DNA of 44,167 nt from UBA1926 sp002337215 (GTDB lineage: Bacteria > Planctomycetota > Phycisphaerae > Phycisphaerales > UBA1924): positions 1-44,167 of the forward strand of contig CAXBAF010000030.1 in the NCBI GenBank assembly GCA_963973795.1, read 5' to 3'. The position numbers were made by a program, and so were the translations under genes. Position 1 is the stretch's first letter, and every line of letters starts with the position of its first letter. This document shows, one piece after another, positions 36,352-44,167 of this stretch. Under the pieces are notes generated by a model. That model was not told where the DNA came from. It saw nothing but the letters and a program-made list of their open reading frames with translations, and did not search any database.

Positions 36352-37832
36352 TGACGGCGACGAAACGCATTCTGATTGTTGATGACGACCCGATCGTCGC
36401 CGAGTCGCTCGCCGAGCACCTGACAGGCGAGGGCTACGAGACCGCGACGGCGATGAACGTCGCCGAGGCTCGGGCGCTGCTCGACGGGGCGTCGAACTTC
36501 CCGACCAGCGGCGGGCGGGCGCCGCAGCCGGTGCACGTGGTGCTCAGCGATGTCTCGATGCCCGGCGAGTCCGGGGTCGATCTGCTGCGATGGACCCGCG
36601 AGCACCACCCGACGACCGCGGTTGTGATGCTGACCGGGTACGGCACGATCGAGAGCGCGGTGGAGGCGCTCCGGCTCGGGGCGGCGGACTACCTGACGAA
36701 GCCCGTGATGGATGACGAGCTGGCGGTTGCGCTCGAGCGAGCGCTCCGGCAGCAGGCGCTCGTGGAGGAGAACCACACGCTGCGGATGCAGCTCGACGAC
36801 CGGTTCGGGCTCGACAACGTCGTGGGCATGGACCCGCGGATGCGGAAGGTGTTCGAGCTGGTGGGCGCGGTGGCGCCGAGCCGGACGACGGTGCTGATGA
36901 GCGGCGAGAGCGGCACGGGCAAGAGCCTCATCGCGCACGCGATCCATCACCGATCGCCCAGGGCGGACAAGGCGTACGTCGAGCTGAGCTGCGGCTCGAT
37001 CCCCGAGACGCTGCTGGAGAGCGAGCTGTTCGGGCATGTGAAGGGCGCGTTCACGGGCGCGCACGCGGACAAGAAGGGCCGGTTCCTCGCGGCAGACGGC
37101 GGGACGCTCTTTCTTGACGAGATCAACAGCGCGAGCCCCGCGATGCAGCTGAAGCTGCTCCGCGTGCTGCAGGAGCGGAAGTTCGAGCCCGTGGGCTCGA
37201 CGCAGACGCTCGAAGTGGACGTCCGGGTGATCCTCGCGAGCAACCAGCCGCTCGAGGACCTTGTGGCGAGCGGGGCGTTCCGCCAGGACCTGTACTACCG
37301 GATCAACGTGGTCAAGATCGAGCTGCCGCCTTTGCGCGATCGGATCGCCGACATCCCGCAGCTCGCCGAGCATTTTCTTGAGCAGCAGTCGGCCGAGCTG
37401 GGCAAGTCGTTCACGGGGTTCAGCGCCGGGGCGATCGACGCGTTGCGTCGGTACGGTTACCCCGGCAATGTGCGCGAACTGGCGAACATCGTGGAGCGGG
37501 CGGCGGTGCTGAGCCGGGGCCAGACGATCGGGCTCGAGGATCTCCCGCCGCAGGTGATCGAGGGCGCGGACGCGGGGCTGATGCGGGCGGCGAGCGGTGG
37601 CTCGATCGACGGCACGGCCGGGACGGCGGCGGCGCACGCGGATGCCGGGCACTGGGAGCCGATGCCGCTGGTGGAGGCGTTGAAGGAGCCTGAGCGGCGG
37701 ATCCTGCTCGCGGCGCTCGAGGCGCACGACTGGAACCGCCAGAAGACCGCCGAGGCCCTCGATATCAACCGGACGACGCTTTACAAGAAGATGAAGGCGT
37801 TCGGGCTCGAAGAGGGCCGTCGGGCGGGGTGA
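36351..37832 (+). CDS. NtrC-family sigma-54-dependent response regulator
   Basis: A 493-residue regulator. The receiver domain has the acidic pair DDD (11-13), phosphoacceptor Asp67 in VLSDVSMPG, Thr in MLTGYG and Lys in LTKPV; a loop of about ten extra residues (ASNFPTSGGRAPQP) precedes the phospho-Asp strand. The AAA+ domain has Walker A GESGTGKS (about 185), the sigma-54 contact GAFTGA (about 232) and Walker B GGTLFLDEI. The C-terminal Fis-type helix-turn-helix is NRQKTAEALDINRTTLYKKM. It activates RNA polymerase-sigma54 promoters upon phosphorylation by the kinase encoded immediately upstream. Target genes are not evident; I found no clear GG-N10-GC promoter in the flanking intergenic regions. 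Confidence 0.97.
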   Translation: MTATKRILIVDDDPIVAESLAEHLTGEGYETATAMNVAEARALLDGASNFPTSGGRAPQPVHVVLSDVSMPGESGVDLLRWTREHHPTTAVVMLTGYGTIESAVEALRLGAADYLTKPVMDDELAVALERALRQQALVEENHTLRMQLDDRFGLDNVVGMDPRMRKVFELVGAVAPSRTTVLMSGESGTGKSLIAHAIHHRSPRADKAYVELSCGSIPETLLESELFGHVKGAFTGAHADKKGRFLAADGGTLFLDEINSASPAMQLKLLRVLQERKFEPVGSTQTLEVDVRVILASNQPLEDLVASGAFRQDLYYRINVVKIELPPLRDRIADIPQLAEHFLEQQSAELGKSFTGFSAGAIDALRRYGYPGNVRELANIVERAAVLSRGQTIGLEDLPPQVIEGADAGLMRAASGGSIDGTAGTAAAHADAGHWEPMPLVEALKEPERRILLAALEAHDWNRQKTAEALDINRTTLYKKMKAFGLEEGRRAG

Positions 37833-37930
37833 GAATCTCCGATTCTACTGGAAAGACCCACCTAAACGGGTATTCTGTGATACGGGCGGTCGATCTGGAA
37901 CGCCCTTCCGCCTGTTTGAGAGGGATTGTG

Positions 37931-38575
37931 ATGAATCGACTTTGTATGTGCGCAGTCGGCGCGATGGGTGTTGCCGGTGGTCTGGCCTCGGCCGAGGTCG
38001 TCTGGTCGTTCGATACCGATACGCAGGGCTGGGGCACGTTGAACGATGCGCGGGAGTTCGCATGGGACGGTGCGTCGGGTCAGCCTGCGGGGTCGATCCG
38101 GGCCCGCGATATCGGGGATGGGCGGATCTGGTACTTTTCGGCACCGGTCGTGGACATCTCGAACGCCGCGAGCATGTACGGCGGCGAGATCGCGTGGGAT
38201 GTGCTTGGGATCCAGGGCAATCAGGCCTCGTTCGGTGGGCGAGCGGATGTGATGCTCGTCGGCGGTGGGCTCTCGATCGGGATCGATGTGGGGGCACAGC
38301 CCGTGAACGGGCAATGGACCTCCTGGTCGGCGGCGGTCTCGGAAGCGGGCGGCTGGCGGGTCGTGACCTCGCTGTCGAGCGGCGCGCTCGGAGCGTCTGT
38401 GACCGAAGCGGAGATTCGCACGGTGCTGGCCGACTTGTCCGGGTTCTATATCCAGGGCGAATACACCAACGGCGCGGACCGGGCAGGCCTGGACAACGTT
38501 TCCTTCGTGCCGGCTCCCGGTGTCGCGGTCGGCTTCGGCATGCTCGGGATCGCTGGGATGCGTCGACGCCGGTAA
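37931..38575 (+). CDS. Secreted laminin-B-like protein with PEP-CTERM-type tail
   Basis: A 214-residue exported protein. The signal peptide is MNRLCMCAVGAMGVAGGLASA. The mature domain starts VVWSFDTDTQGWGTLND and continues with a beta-sandwich-like pattern (IWYFSAPVVDIS, GGEIAWDVLG) resembling the laminin B (domain IV)-type modules common in planctomycetes. It ends with VPAPGVAVGFGMLGIAGM and RRRR, the Pro-x-Pro, hydrophobic helix and Arg cluster of PEP-CTERM sorting signals, so processing by an exosortase-type enzyme is expected. AGGG lies nine bases before ATG 37931. It follows the response-regulator gene by 98 bp and converges with the stress-protein gene with 15 bp between stops. Confidence 0.85.
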   Translation: MNRLCMCAVGAMGVAGGLASAEVVWSFDTDTQGWGTLNDAREFAWDGASGQPAGSIRARDIGDGRIWYFSAPVVDISNAASMYGGEIAWDVLGIQGNQASFGGRADVMLVGGGLSIGIDVGAQPVNGQWTSWSAAVSEAGGWRVVTSLSSGALGASVTEAEIRTVLADLSGFYIQGEYTNGADRAGLDNVSFVPAPGVAVGFGMLGIAGMRRRR

Positions 38576-38590
38576 GGCGCTCCTGATCGA

Positions 38591-39463
38591 TCAGACCGAT
38601 TTCGGCTTCACGGCGAGCACGGCGCACCCGACCTCGCGGATGACCTTCTCGGCGGTCGTTCCGAGCAGCATGTAGGCGATCCCGGTCCGGTTGGTTGTGC
38701 CGGTCACGACGAGGTTGGTATGCGTCTCGGTCGCATGGCGGACGATGGCGTCGCTGTAGCTCTTGCAGGACACCACGGTGAATGTCGTCTGGGTGTCGCC
38801 GGCGTGCTGGCGGAGCTCGCTGTCGAAACGGTCCTCGAGCACGCGAGGGAGCCTGTCGATGAGCTCCTGGGACGGCCCCTTGACGAACACGGACTGATCG
38901 ACCTTCTCGTGGGCGTAGAGCGCCGTGAGGGCGCCCTCATCGAGCGTCGCGACGGACGCGGCGGCATCGAGGACGGCGGGCGAGAGATCGGAGAAGTCGA
39001 CGCACGCCGTGATGTGGGCGAACGGGCCCCGGCTGTCCTCTGGGACCAGCATCACATTGCAGGGGGCTTTCCGCACGCATCGGCCGCCGACGGTGCCGAG
39101 CCGTTTGTTTGATTCGCCTGTGTTCCCGATGATGAGCAGATCGGGATGGACCTCGTCGATCGCGGCGAGGATCGATTTATACGGTTTCCCCGGGCGAACG
39201 AGAATGGTCGTGTCTTCCGGGGCGTTCGCGTTTGCCAGTTGGTTCGCGACCCGCTCGGTCAGCGCATCGATCGCTTCGCGGTCTCCGAAGTCCGTGGTGT
39301 CGGGGAAGAAGGCGCGGAGGTCGTCAACGCCGTTCATGGATGGTGCGTGGATGATGTGCAGCGACGCGCCGCAAGCGGTCGCGAGCCGGCAGGCCTGGTG
39401 GACGGCGGCGGTGGCGCCGGCGGAGAAGTCAGTCGCGGCGAGGATCGTTCGTGGGATGGTCAT
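38591..39463 (-). CDS. Tandem universal stress protein (UspA family)
   Basis: A 290-residue protein with two Usp domains. The first starts RTILAATDFSAGATAAVHQA and holds the ATP-site pattern G-x2-G-x9-G in GNTGESNKRLGTVGGRC, ending APCNVMLVP. The second starts HITACVDFSDLSPAVLDAAA and ends TGTTNRTGIAYMLLGTTAEK, then GCAVLAVKP. Such proteins bind nucleotides and are induced by stress; a specific role cannot be read here. ATG 39463 fits the start of the first strand; no Shine-Dalgarno site, but TATCAT lies five bases upstream, so the message may be leaderless. Next to a damaged BLUF photoreceptor gene on the same strand. Confidence 0.92.
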   Translation of the reverse strand: MTIPRTILAATDFSAGATAAVHQACRLATACGASLHIIHAPSMNGVDDLRAFFPDTTDFGDREAIDALTERVANQLANANAPEDTTILVRPGKPYKSILAAIDEVHPDLLIIGNTGESNKRLGTVGGRCVRKAPCNVMLVPEDSRGPFAHITACVDFSDLSPAVLDAAASVATLDEGALTALYAHEKVDQSVFVKGPSQELIDRLPRVLEDRFDSELRQHAGDTQTTFTVVSCKSYSDAIVRHATETHTNLVVTGTTNRTGIAYMLLGTTAEKVIREVGCAVLAVKPKSV

Positions 39464-39569
39464 TCCAGATGATAGTATGGGTAATGCAAGGCCGCGCTGC
39501 CCGGGCAATGCGCCGGAAGGCCGGCCAGAGCGATCGGGAGGTGCGGGTCATCTCTTAAGTATGGGTGTT

Positions 39570-40018
39570 TCAAGCGGCCTTGGCGTGGCCGACGAAGATC
39601 GCGGTCATCTTGCGGATCATCTCGGTTGCTCGCCCATCGTCTTCGGAGAGCCGGGGGTCGTCCGCGAGGGCGCAGATGTCGGCGATGGTCGGCTCGATGT
39701 CTCCGTCGGCTCCGTCGAGATCGAGGACGCCCATACTCCAGTAGGGCGCACTCCGCGATTCGCAGGATCGTCGGACGAGGAGGCGGCAATCCTGATGCCG
39801 AGGGTCGGTCTTGATGCTGTTGTAAAGGCTATCGATCGCGTTCGGCTCGCCCTCAAGATAATGCAGGAAGCACCCGGATCGATGGAGCAGGAGTCCGGTG
39901 ATGTCGTGGTCCGCGCATTGAATCGGAGCGATGAGCTCTGGATCTCATGAAGATCCGCCTCGGTGTTCGCCAGGCGGGCCTTGCTTATGTAGACAAGTTG
40001 GAGAAGTTCGGCGGCCAT
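39570..40018 (-). pseudogene. BLUF-domain photoreceptor gene broken by a one-base frameshift
   Basis: Reading from ATG 40018, one frame gives MAAELLQLVYISKARLANTE and continues LHEIQSSSLRFNAR, the typical N-terminus of a BLUF flavin-binding blue-light sensor with the key Tyr at residue 10. After the CGCGGACCACGAC stretch (near 39905-39915) the homology moves to another frame: DITGLLLHRSGCFLHYLEGE, then NSIKTDPRHQDCR and APYWSMGVLDLD, ending in TGA at 39570. One missing G in that G run (GGG to GG) would restore one frame of about 149 residues, the usual BLUF length. The photoactive Gln (FxQxLEG in the family) reads His here (FLHYLEG). It may be a true pseudogene or a sequencing error; the Gln change suggests loss of function. 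Confidence 0.82.
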
Positions 40019-40320
40019 CGGAAGAGAATCGGCTCTTTGGGGATCGGGCTGTATGGCGCACCGGGAAATCACGTACATGCGAGATTTCCGGCACCATTTT
40101 GGACGCAGCGAAGGTTCCTGCCTGATTCTCGGAGCATCGCTGCCACCAAGCAGGACCAGGTATCGGACCTCACCAAGATCGTTCACGAGATCCTGCACGA
40201 CGGGGCGACGGGGCGACGGGGCGACGGGGCGAAGGGGCCCACGCGAGGCTCGACGAGGTCTGATCGCGAGGCTCAGCGGTTCATTGTGATCATGATCCGC
40301 TCTGCTGGTTGTTCCCGTTG
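40019..40320. other. Gene-free stretch between BLUF remnant and Tricorn gene
   Basis: About 300 bp. No supported gene on either strand. It contains the 8-base tandem repeat at 40198-40237 and otherwise nothing recognisable. GC content to the left of the repeat is a little lower than in the flanking genes. Confidence 0.5.
40198..40237. repeat. 8-bp tandem repeat
   Basis: CGACGGGG is present four times exactly (40198-40229), with a fifth unit CGAAGGGG (40230-40237). It lies in non-coding DNA about 85 bp downstream of the Tricorn gene stop. Simple repeat of this kind is prone to copy-number change. Confidence 0.9.
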
Positions 40321-43300
40321 TCATTCTATGCGCTGCAGCAACTCCTGCACGGCGATCTTGAGTTGGGGATCCATACCCGCCGCCTCGTCGTTCGGCAGTT
40401 GGGGAACGTCGATGTCGGGCTCGGCGCCGTAGACGTCCATGTCGGTCCCGTCGGGGAGGTACCACCCGCGGAAGGGGATGCGGACGAACGACCCGTTGAT
40501 GAGGCCGTGCGAGCCGGTGGAGATGACGGCGCCGTGGGTCTGCGTGCCGACGAGCTTGCCTCGGTCTGTTGTTTTGATCGAATGGCTGAAGATCTCGGCG
40601 TTCGAGTACGAGTGCTGGTTCATGAGGACCGAGAGGGGCCTCTGGTACGCGTGGATGAGCCGGCGATCGCGCGGGTAGTCGTCGAACTCGGCATCGTCGA
40701 AGTCGGCGCCCCGTGGGACGGTGAACGCGTGGGCGGGCGCGGTGAGCGAGGCGAGGAGGATGTCGGTGGTCCAGCCGCCCCCGTTGTCGCGCACGTCGAT
40801 GATGAGGCCTTCCTTGCCGTGCGCGGCGGCGTAGAGGTCACGTTCGTAGTCGCGGACCTGGGGGCCCGACATCCCGCGGATGTGCAGGTACCCGATGCGT
40901 CCGTCCGACCACTCGTGGACGCGGGCCTCGCGGCGTTCGACCTCGTCGCGGTAGCGCATGGTGGTCTCGGTGCCCAGCGAGTGGGGGACGAGAAGGAGCG
41001 TGCGCGTGATCGGGCCGTCGTCTGAGGGACGCTGCACCGTCACGAGTGTTTCCTTGCCCGCGGTGCCGATCATCGCGGCCCGCAGATCGCGGACGCCTTT
41101 GGCGGTGTTCGGGGCCGCGAGCGGTTCACCGTTGATGTGGGTGATGGTGTCCCCGTCGAGGATGCCGTCCTCGCCGTTGTCGGCCGGGCCGTCGCGGAGG
41201 ACGCGCTGGACGAGGTAGCCGGTCCCGTCCTGGCCTTTGGTGGGCTGCGCGTCGATGCCGAGCATCCCGACGCGGGGGGATGGTGAGCGGTAGCCGGGGC
41301 CTCCTCGGGCACCGGTGTGCGAGCCGTTCACCTCGCCGAACAGGGCGCTGAGCACGCGGTTGAGCTCCTGCTGGGTTCTGGTCCGCGCCGCGAGCTGCGC
41401 GTAGCGGTCGGTGACGGCGTCCCAGTCGAGCCCCTTGAGCGTGGGGTGGTAGAACGACATGCCGAAGATGCGGGCCCCCTCGCGGAACATCTGCATCCGC
41501 TCGGCGTGCTTATCGATCGTGACCGGGGCGTCGATGCCGTAGGTCGTGACCTTGCCCCCGGTGGGCGAGACGGTGTGGGCCTGGCCCCCCTTCACGAGGA
41601 CGGCCTTCTTGCCCGTCAGATCGGTCGAGACGCTGTTGACACCTCCCGTGACGACGGTTTCGCGTTCCCGGCCCCGGTAGTCCACCGAGTAGAGCCCGCG
41701 GTCTCCGTCGATCGAGGCGCTGAAGAGCACGCGTTCCCCGCCCGGCGTGGTTGCCAGGTCGCCCTCACCCCCCGGGATCGACGTGATGCGTCGGATCCGC
41801 AGGAAGGCGTCGTCGGTATCGAACTCGAGCGTTTCCTCGTCCTCGTCCTCGTCCTCGTTGTCTTCGTCTCCGTCATCCCCTTCGTCGTTCGCATCGTCCG
41901 CGTCGTCCGAATCATCCGCGTCGGCAGGCTCGATCGGTTTCAGTTTGCCAGCGGTCTTCGCCGCGTCTTTGAAGTAATCGGCGAGCTCGTAGTCGGTCAT
42001 GTCCTCGAGCGATTCGTCGAGGAAGACCATGTACACGTCGAAGTCCCAGTTCTCTGCCGCCCGATCGCTGAGGAAGTAGAGCACCTTCCCGTCGTGGCTC
42101 AGCCGGGGTGCGGTGTCGATGTCGGGATGGCGTGTGATGTTCCGGGGCTGGGCCTCGGGCGAGCTCGCGTCGTCCTCGAACGCGTCCACGTTCATCACCC
42201 AGATGTCGCTGTTGAATTGGAGGTCCTGCTGGCTGAAGACAATGTGCTCGCTGTCGGCAGCCCACTGCACGTCCGGTATGTTCCAGCCTTCACGAACGGT
42301 AACGAGCTCGTCGTCCTCAAGGTCGTAGAGCATGAGGTCGCCGCGTTCGCGGATGAAGATGAGTTCCTCGCCGTCGGGGCTCGGGTTGGGGTAGCGGTCG
42401 ATGTGGTCGCTGACGACGACGGGCTCGATGCGGAACTGGAGCGATTTGGCCCACCGCTCGCCGGGCGTGGGGCCCTTGTCTTCCTTGTCCTTCTTCTTGT
42501 CGTTCTCTTTGTCGTCAGCAGAGTCCGCGTCGCCTTCGTCTTCATCTCCCGCGTCGTTCTCCCCGGCGTCGTTGCTCTCTGCCTCATCGTCCGATTCGTC
42601 GTTGTCTTCGTCATCGGCGTCGGCGGGCTCGAGGTCCTGGCGCGAGAGGGCGACGGTCGCGGCGTAGATGCTCTCGGGGCCTTCCATATCGCTCACGAAG
42701 TAGAGCCGCGTGCCGTCGGGCGACCACGCGATCTGTTGGTCGCGGGCTTCCGAGTTGGTCACCCGCCGGGCGGGCCTGCCTTCATCGGTGCTGCGGACAT
42801 AGATCTCGCCGCGTGCGACGATCGCGATCGTCTTCCCGTCGGGGCTCAGCGCGGTCTCGCTCGCTTCGCGGTCGAGGTCCATGTTCTCGATCGACCCCGC
42901 GTTCGTGTCGCCCGAGATCGCGATCTCGATCTCTTTCGGCGTCGCGTTCTTGTCGGACAGATCGAGCGTGTAGATACCGTCCCAGACGACGAACACGGCC
43001 GTCGAGCCGTCGCCGCTGACATCGAGGTCGCGGACGCCGTGGGCGATGGTGGTCTCGTCGGCCGAGGGCTTGAAGTCGGTGAGCACCTCGGGCTGCCACG
43101 CGCCGGGCGTGTGCCTGGTGAGGTTGTACTGCCCCGTGCTTGAGCCGATGTAGAGCGTCGAGCCGTCGGGCAGGGGGTGGGGCTGCATGTCGTCGGAGGT
43201 GTCGGTTGTGAGCCGGAAGAAGCTGCCGCTGGCGGGCTCGAACGACCAGATCTCGCCGGTGGCGGTGCCCCGGTAAACGGGTCGGAAGGTCGTGTTGGAT

Positions 43301-43872
43301 CCGCGTGCGAAGACGACGCGTTCGCCGTCGGCGCTCATCACGGGGTGCTCGCCGAACGCGTCGGTGAGACGCTCGACGGCGCCGCCGTCGAGTGGGGCGC
43401 GGTACATGCGCTCCTCGCGGTAGATGTCGCGTTCCTGGAAGGAACTGAAGAGCAGCGCATCGCCCTCGGGGATGAACCCGCTGAGGCTGTGGCTCGCATC
43501 CGCGACGGTGACCCGGCGGGGAGCGCCGGCGATCAGCGTGCCGTTGACGATCGAGAGATCCGCGACATAGAGGTTCTTCGCCCCGTCCCGGTTCGATTCA
43601 AACGCGAGCAGCGAGCCATCGGGGCTGACCTTGCTGGCGAGTTCATCGGCGGGGTGGCTCGTGAGCCGGACGGCGGGACCGCCATCGGTCGGCACGCTCC
43701 AGAGATCGCCCGCCCAACTGAAGATCGTGAATGCGGCGTCGGGCGTCAGACTCGGCAACTGCGGGTAGATGCCCTCGGGTGATCGGTGGTCATCGGCGAG
43801 GGCCGGGCTTGTGAAAACTGCGGGGGCGAGCGCGAGCATCGAAACGGCTGGGATCGCGAGCAGATTCTTCAT
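40321..43872 (-). CDS. Secreted Tricorn-type protease (beta-propeller, PDZ, S41 peptidase)
   Basis: A 1183-residue protease. The signal peptide MKNLLAIPAVSMLALAPAVF...ALA is followed by repeated propeller blades of the PD40/WD40-like type (VSPDGSLLAFESNRDG, ALSPDGKTIAIVARG, NPSPDGEELIFIRERGD, RLSHDGKVLYFLSDRA). Then come a C1-type domain, a PDZ domain (LGIDAQPTKGQDGTGYLVQR) and an S41-like catalytic domain. The nucleophile is probably Ser1090 in NQHSYSNAEIFSH, followed by KLVGTQTHGAVISTG. Two long acidic runs (about 414-464 and 646-684) interrupt the propeller. The family HG-x-DW motif carrying the catalytic His reads LKGLDW (Lys813). GGAG lies ten bases before ATG 43872. Tricorn degrades oligopeptides; here the signal peptide places it outside the cytoplasm. 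Confidence 0.92.
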   Translation of the reverse strand: MKNLLAIPAVSMLALAPAVFTSPALADDHRSPEGIYPQLPSLTPDAAFTIFSWAGDLWSVPTDGGPAVRLTSHPADELASKVSPDGSLLAFESNRDGAKNLYVADLSIVNGTLIAGAPRRVTVADASHSLSGFIPEGDALLFSSFQERDIYREERMYRAPLDGGAVERLTDAFGEHPVMSADGERVVFARGSNTTFRPVYRGTATGEIWSFEPASGSFFRLTTDTSDDMQPHPLPDGSTLYIGSSTGQYNLTRHTPGAWQPEVLTDFKPSADETTIAHGVRDLDVSGDGSTAVFVVWDGIYTLDLSDKNATPKEIEIAISGDTNAGSIENMDLDREASETALSPDGKTIAIVARGEIYVRSTDEGRPARRVTNSEARDQQIAWSPDGTRLYFVSDMEGPESIYAATVALSRQDLEPADADDEDNDESDDEAESNDAGENDAGDEDEGDADSADDKENDKKKDKEDKGPTPGERWAKSLQFRIEPVVVSDHIDRYPNPSPDGEELIFIRERGDLMLYDLEDDELVTVREGWNIPDVQWAADSEHIVFSQQDLQFNSDIWVMNVDAFEDDASSPEAQPRNITRHPDIDTAPRLSHDGKVLYFLSDRAAENWDFDVYMVFLDESLEDMTDYELADYFKDAAKTAGKLKPIEPADADDSDDADDANDEGDDGDEDNEDEDEDEETLEFDTDDAFLRIRRITSIPGGEGDLATTPGGERVLFSASIDGDRGLYSVDYRGRERETVVTGGVNSVSTDLTGKKAVLVKGGQAHTVSPTGGKVTTYGIDAPVTIDKHAERMQMFREGARIFGMSFYHPTLKGLDWDAVTDRYAQLAARTRTQQELNRVLSALFGEVNGSHTGARGGPGYRSPSPRVGMLGIDAQPTKGQDGTGYLVQRVLRDGPADNGEDGILDGDTITHINGEPLAAPNTAKGVRDLRAAMIGTAGKETLVTVQRPSDDGPITRTLLLVPHSLGTETTMRYRDEVERREARVHEWSDGRIGYLHIRGMSGPQVRDYERDLYAAAHGKEGLIIDVRDNGGGWTTDILLASLTAPAHAFTVPRGADFDDAEFDDYPRDRRLIHAYQRPLSVLMNQHSYSNAEIFSHSIKTTDRGKLVGTQTHGAVISTGSHGLINGSFVRIPFRGWYLPDGTDMDVYGAEPDIDVPQLPNDEAAGMDPQLKIAVQELLQRIE

Positions 43873-44101
43873 ATCGAGCAGGCTCCGTGGGGTGCTGTCG
43901 GGCATCGCTCGGATCGACGGCAACGAACTCCGCCGTCGCCGATACCGCTGGACCGACCGGCACACGGTACCGCATCCGTCGGCGTCTGGCGAGCCCGCGC
44001 TGCGCACTTGTCCGCTCGAATCGGGGGGCGGCGAATCCGAACGCGTGCGCGGGACGAAAGTTCTCCTGACCACGCCTCCGCGTGGTTTGGAAGGAACGTC
44101 G

Positions 44102-44167
44102 ATGCCTCGCGATCAGGAACGTGCTCAGGAACGTGCTCAGGAACGTGCTCAGGAACGTGCTCAGGAA
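44102..44167 (+). CDS. Start of a protein beginning with QERA repeats (3' end outside window)
   Basis: ATG 44102 is preceded by AAGGA six bases upstream, and a CCACGC-CTCC-GCGTGG hairpin (44070-44085) lies just before that. The 22 codons present read MPRD followed by QERAQERAQERAQERAQE, encoded by the 12-base tandem repeat described separately. Such a charged, helical repeat could form a coil or be a slippage-made N-terminal extension. The frame continues past the window edge, so neither length nor family can be given. It is divergent from the Tricorn-type gene. Confidence 0.55.
   Translation, partial: MPRDQERAQERAQERAQERAQE
44114..44167 (+). repeat. 12-bp tandem repeat at the window edge
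   Basis: CAGGAACGTGCT is repeated four times without a mismatch (44114-44161) and a fifth unit begins at 44162 and runs off the end. It is in frame with ATG 44102 and codes for Gln-Glu-Arg-Ala. The total copy number cannot be known from this window. Confidence 0.95.

Noticed and set aside
35360..38000. Sigma-54 promoter near the NtrC-type regulator
   Set aside because: No GG-N10-GC element with TGGCAC/TTGC character was convincing in the flanking intergenic gaps.
39617..40465. A 282-residue minus-strand open frame taken as one gene
   Set aside because: Only residues near MAAELLQLVYISKAR to LRFNAR match a family (BLUF); before and after this the frame is noise. The gene is annotated as a frameshifted BLUF remnant.
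41317..43143. A 608-residue plus-strand open frame with hydrophobic runs
   Set aside because: It is opposite the Tricorn-type gene; the apparent membrane-like runs (VLVLVVFVSV) are the mirror of Glu/Asp codons on the other strand.
44114..44167. Possible CRISPR repeats
   Set aside because: The 12-base units are directly adjacent without spacers and are in frame with a start codon.

Overview
The window is about 44 kb of high-GC, almost fully coding bacterial DNA. It reads as a planctomycete chromosome, most likely class Phycisphaerae. The signs are two prepilin-type proteins (one with an FADGH-type C-terminus), a secreted lamin-tail/dockerin-like protein, a VPAPG...RRRR C-terminal sorting tail, a CPGC/CPECG zinc-ribbon membrane protein, a DUF2617 protein, and a very long SecA. 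MurJ and an L,D-transpeptidase show a peptidoglycan wall with an outer-membrane-type envelope. No rRNA, tRNA, CRISPR array, transposase or phage gene was found. Clear Shine-Dalgarno sites moved several starts inward; other genes have none and may be leaderless.

Layout. 1-860: the end of an efflux-type locus (a signal-peptide protein cut by the window edge, overlapped by a MarR regulator) with palindromic operators upstream. 917-6806: a pseudopilin, a 1383-residue SecA and a small exported protein, all on the minus strand. 7048-12386: a stand-alone ribonucleotide-reductase C-terminal (TSCPD) protein, a small membrane protein, then a ketosynthase-like protein lacking catalytic residues, a decayed GxxExxY protein and an intact ketosynthase in a row. 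12409-17320: a zinc-ribbon protein, two tandem nested palindromes, a lamin-tail protein and a second pseudopilin. 17824-25254: cell-envelope and housekeeping genes (murJ, two small lipoproteins, an SDR, an L,D-transpeptidase, 5-formyl-THF cyclo-ligase, rarA, plsC). 25282-29764: a minus-strand cluster with a TraB-type lipoprotein, a membrane protein and a HEAT-repeat protein. 30089-37832: DUF2617, ileS, an M24 peptidase, and a cytosolic histidine kinase/NtrC-type regulator pair. 37931-44167: a laminin-B-like secreted protein, a tandem universal stress protein, a frameshifted BLUF photoreceptor gene, a giant Tricorn-type protease and the start of a gene made of QERA repeats.

The points most worth a second look are: the active/inactive ketosynthase pair with a catalytically dead GxxExxY protein between them; a TraB-family lipoprotein carrying an internal GspG-like (type II secretion major pseudopilin C-terminal) domain; REP/REPIN-like nested palindromes at two intergenic sites; a BLUF gene broken by one base that also lacks the photoactive Gln; an AT-rich in-frame insert in IleRS; and three copies of a W-(R/K)FG module inside SecA. 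All calls come from reading the sequence; no database search was run.
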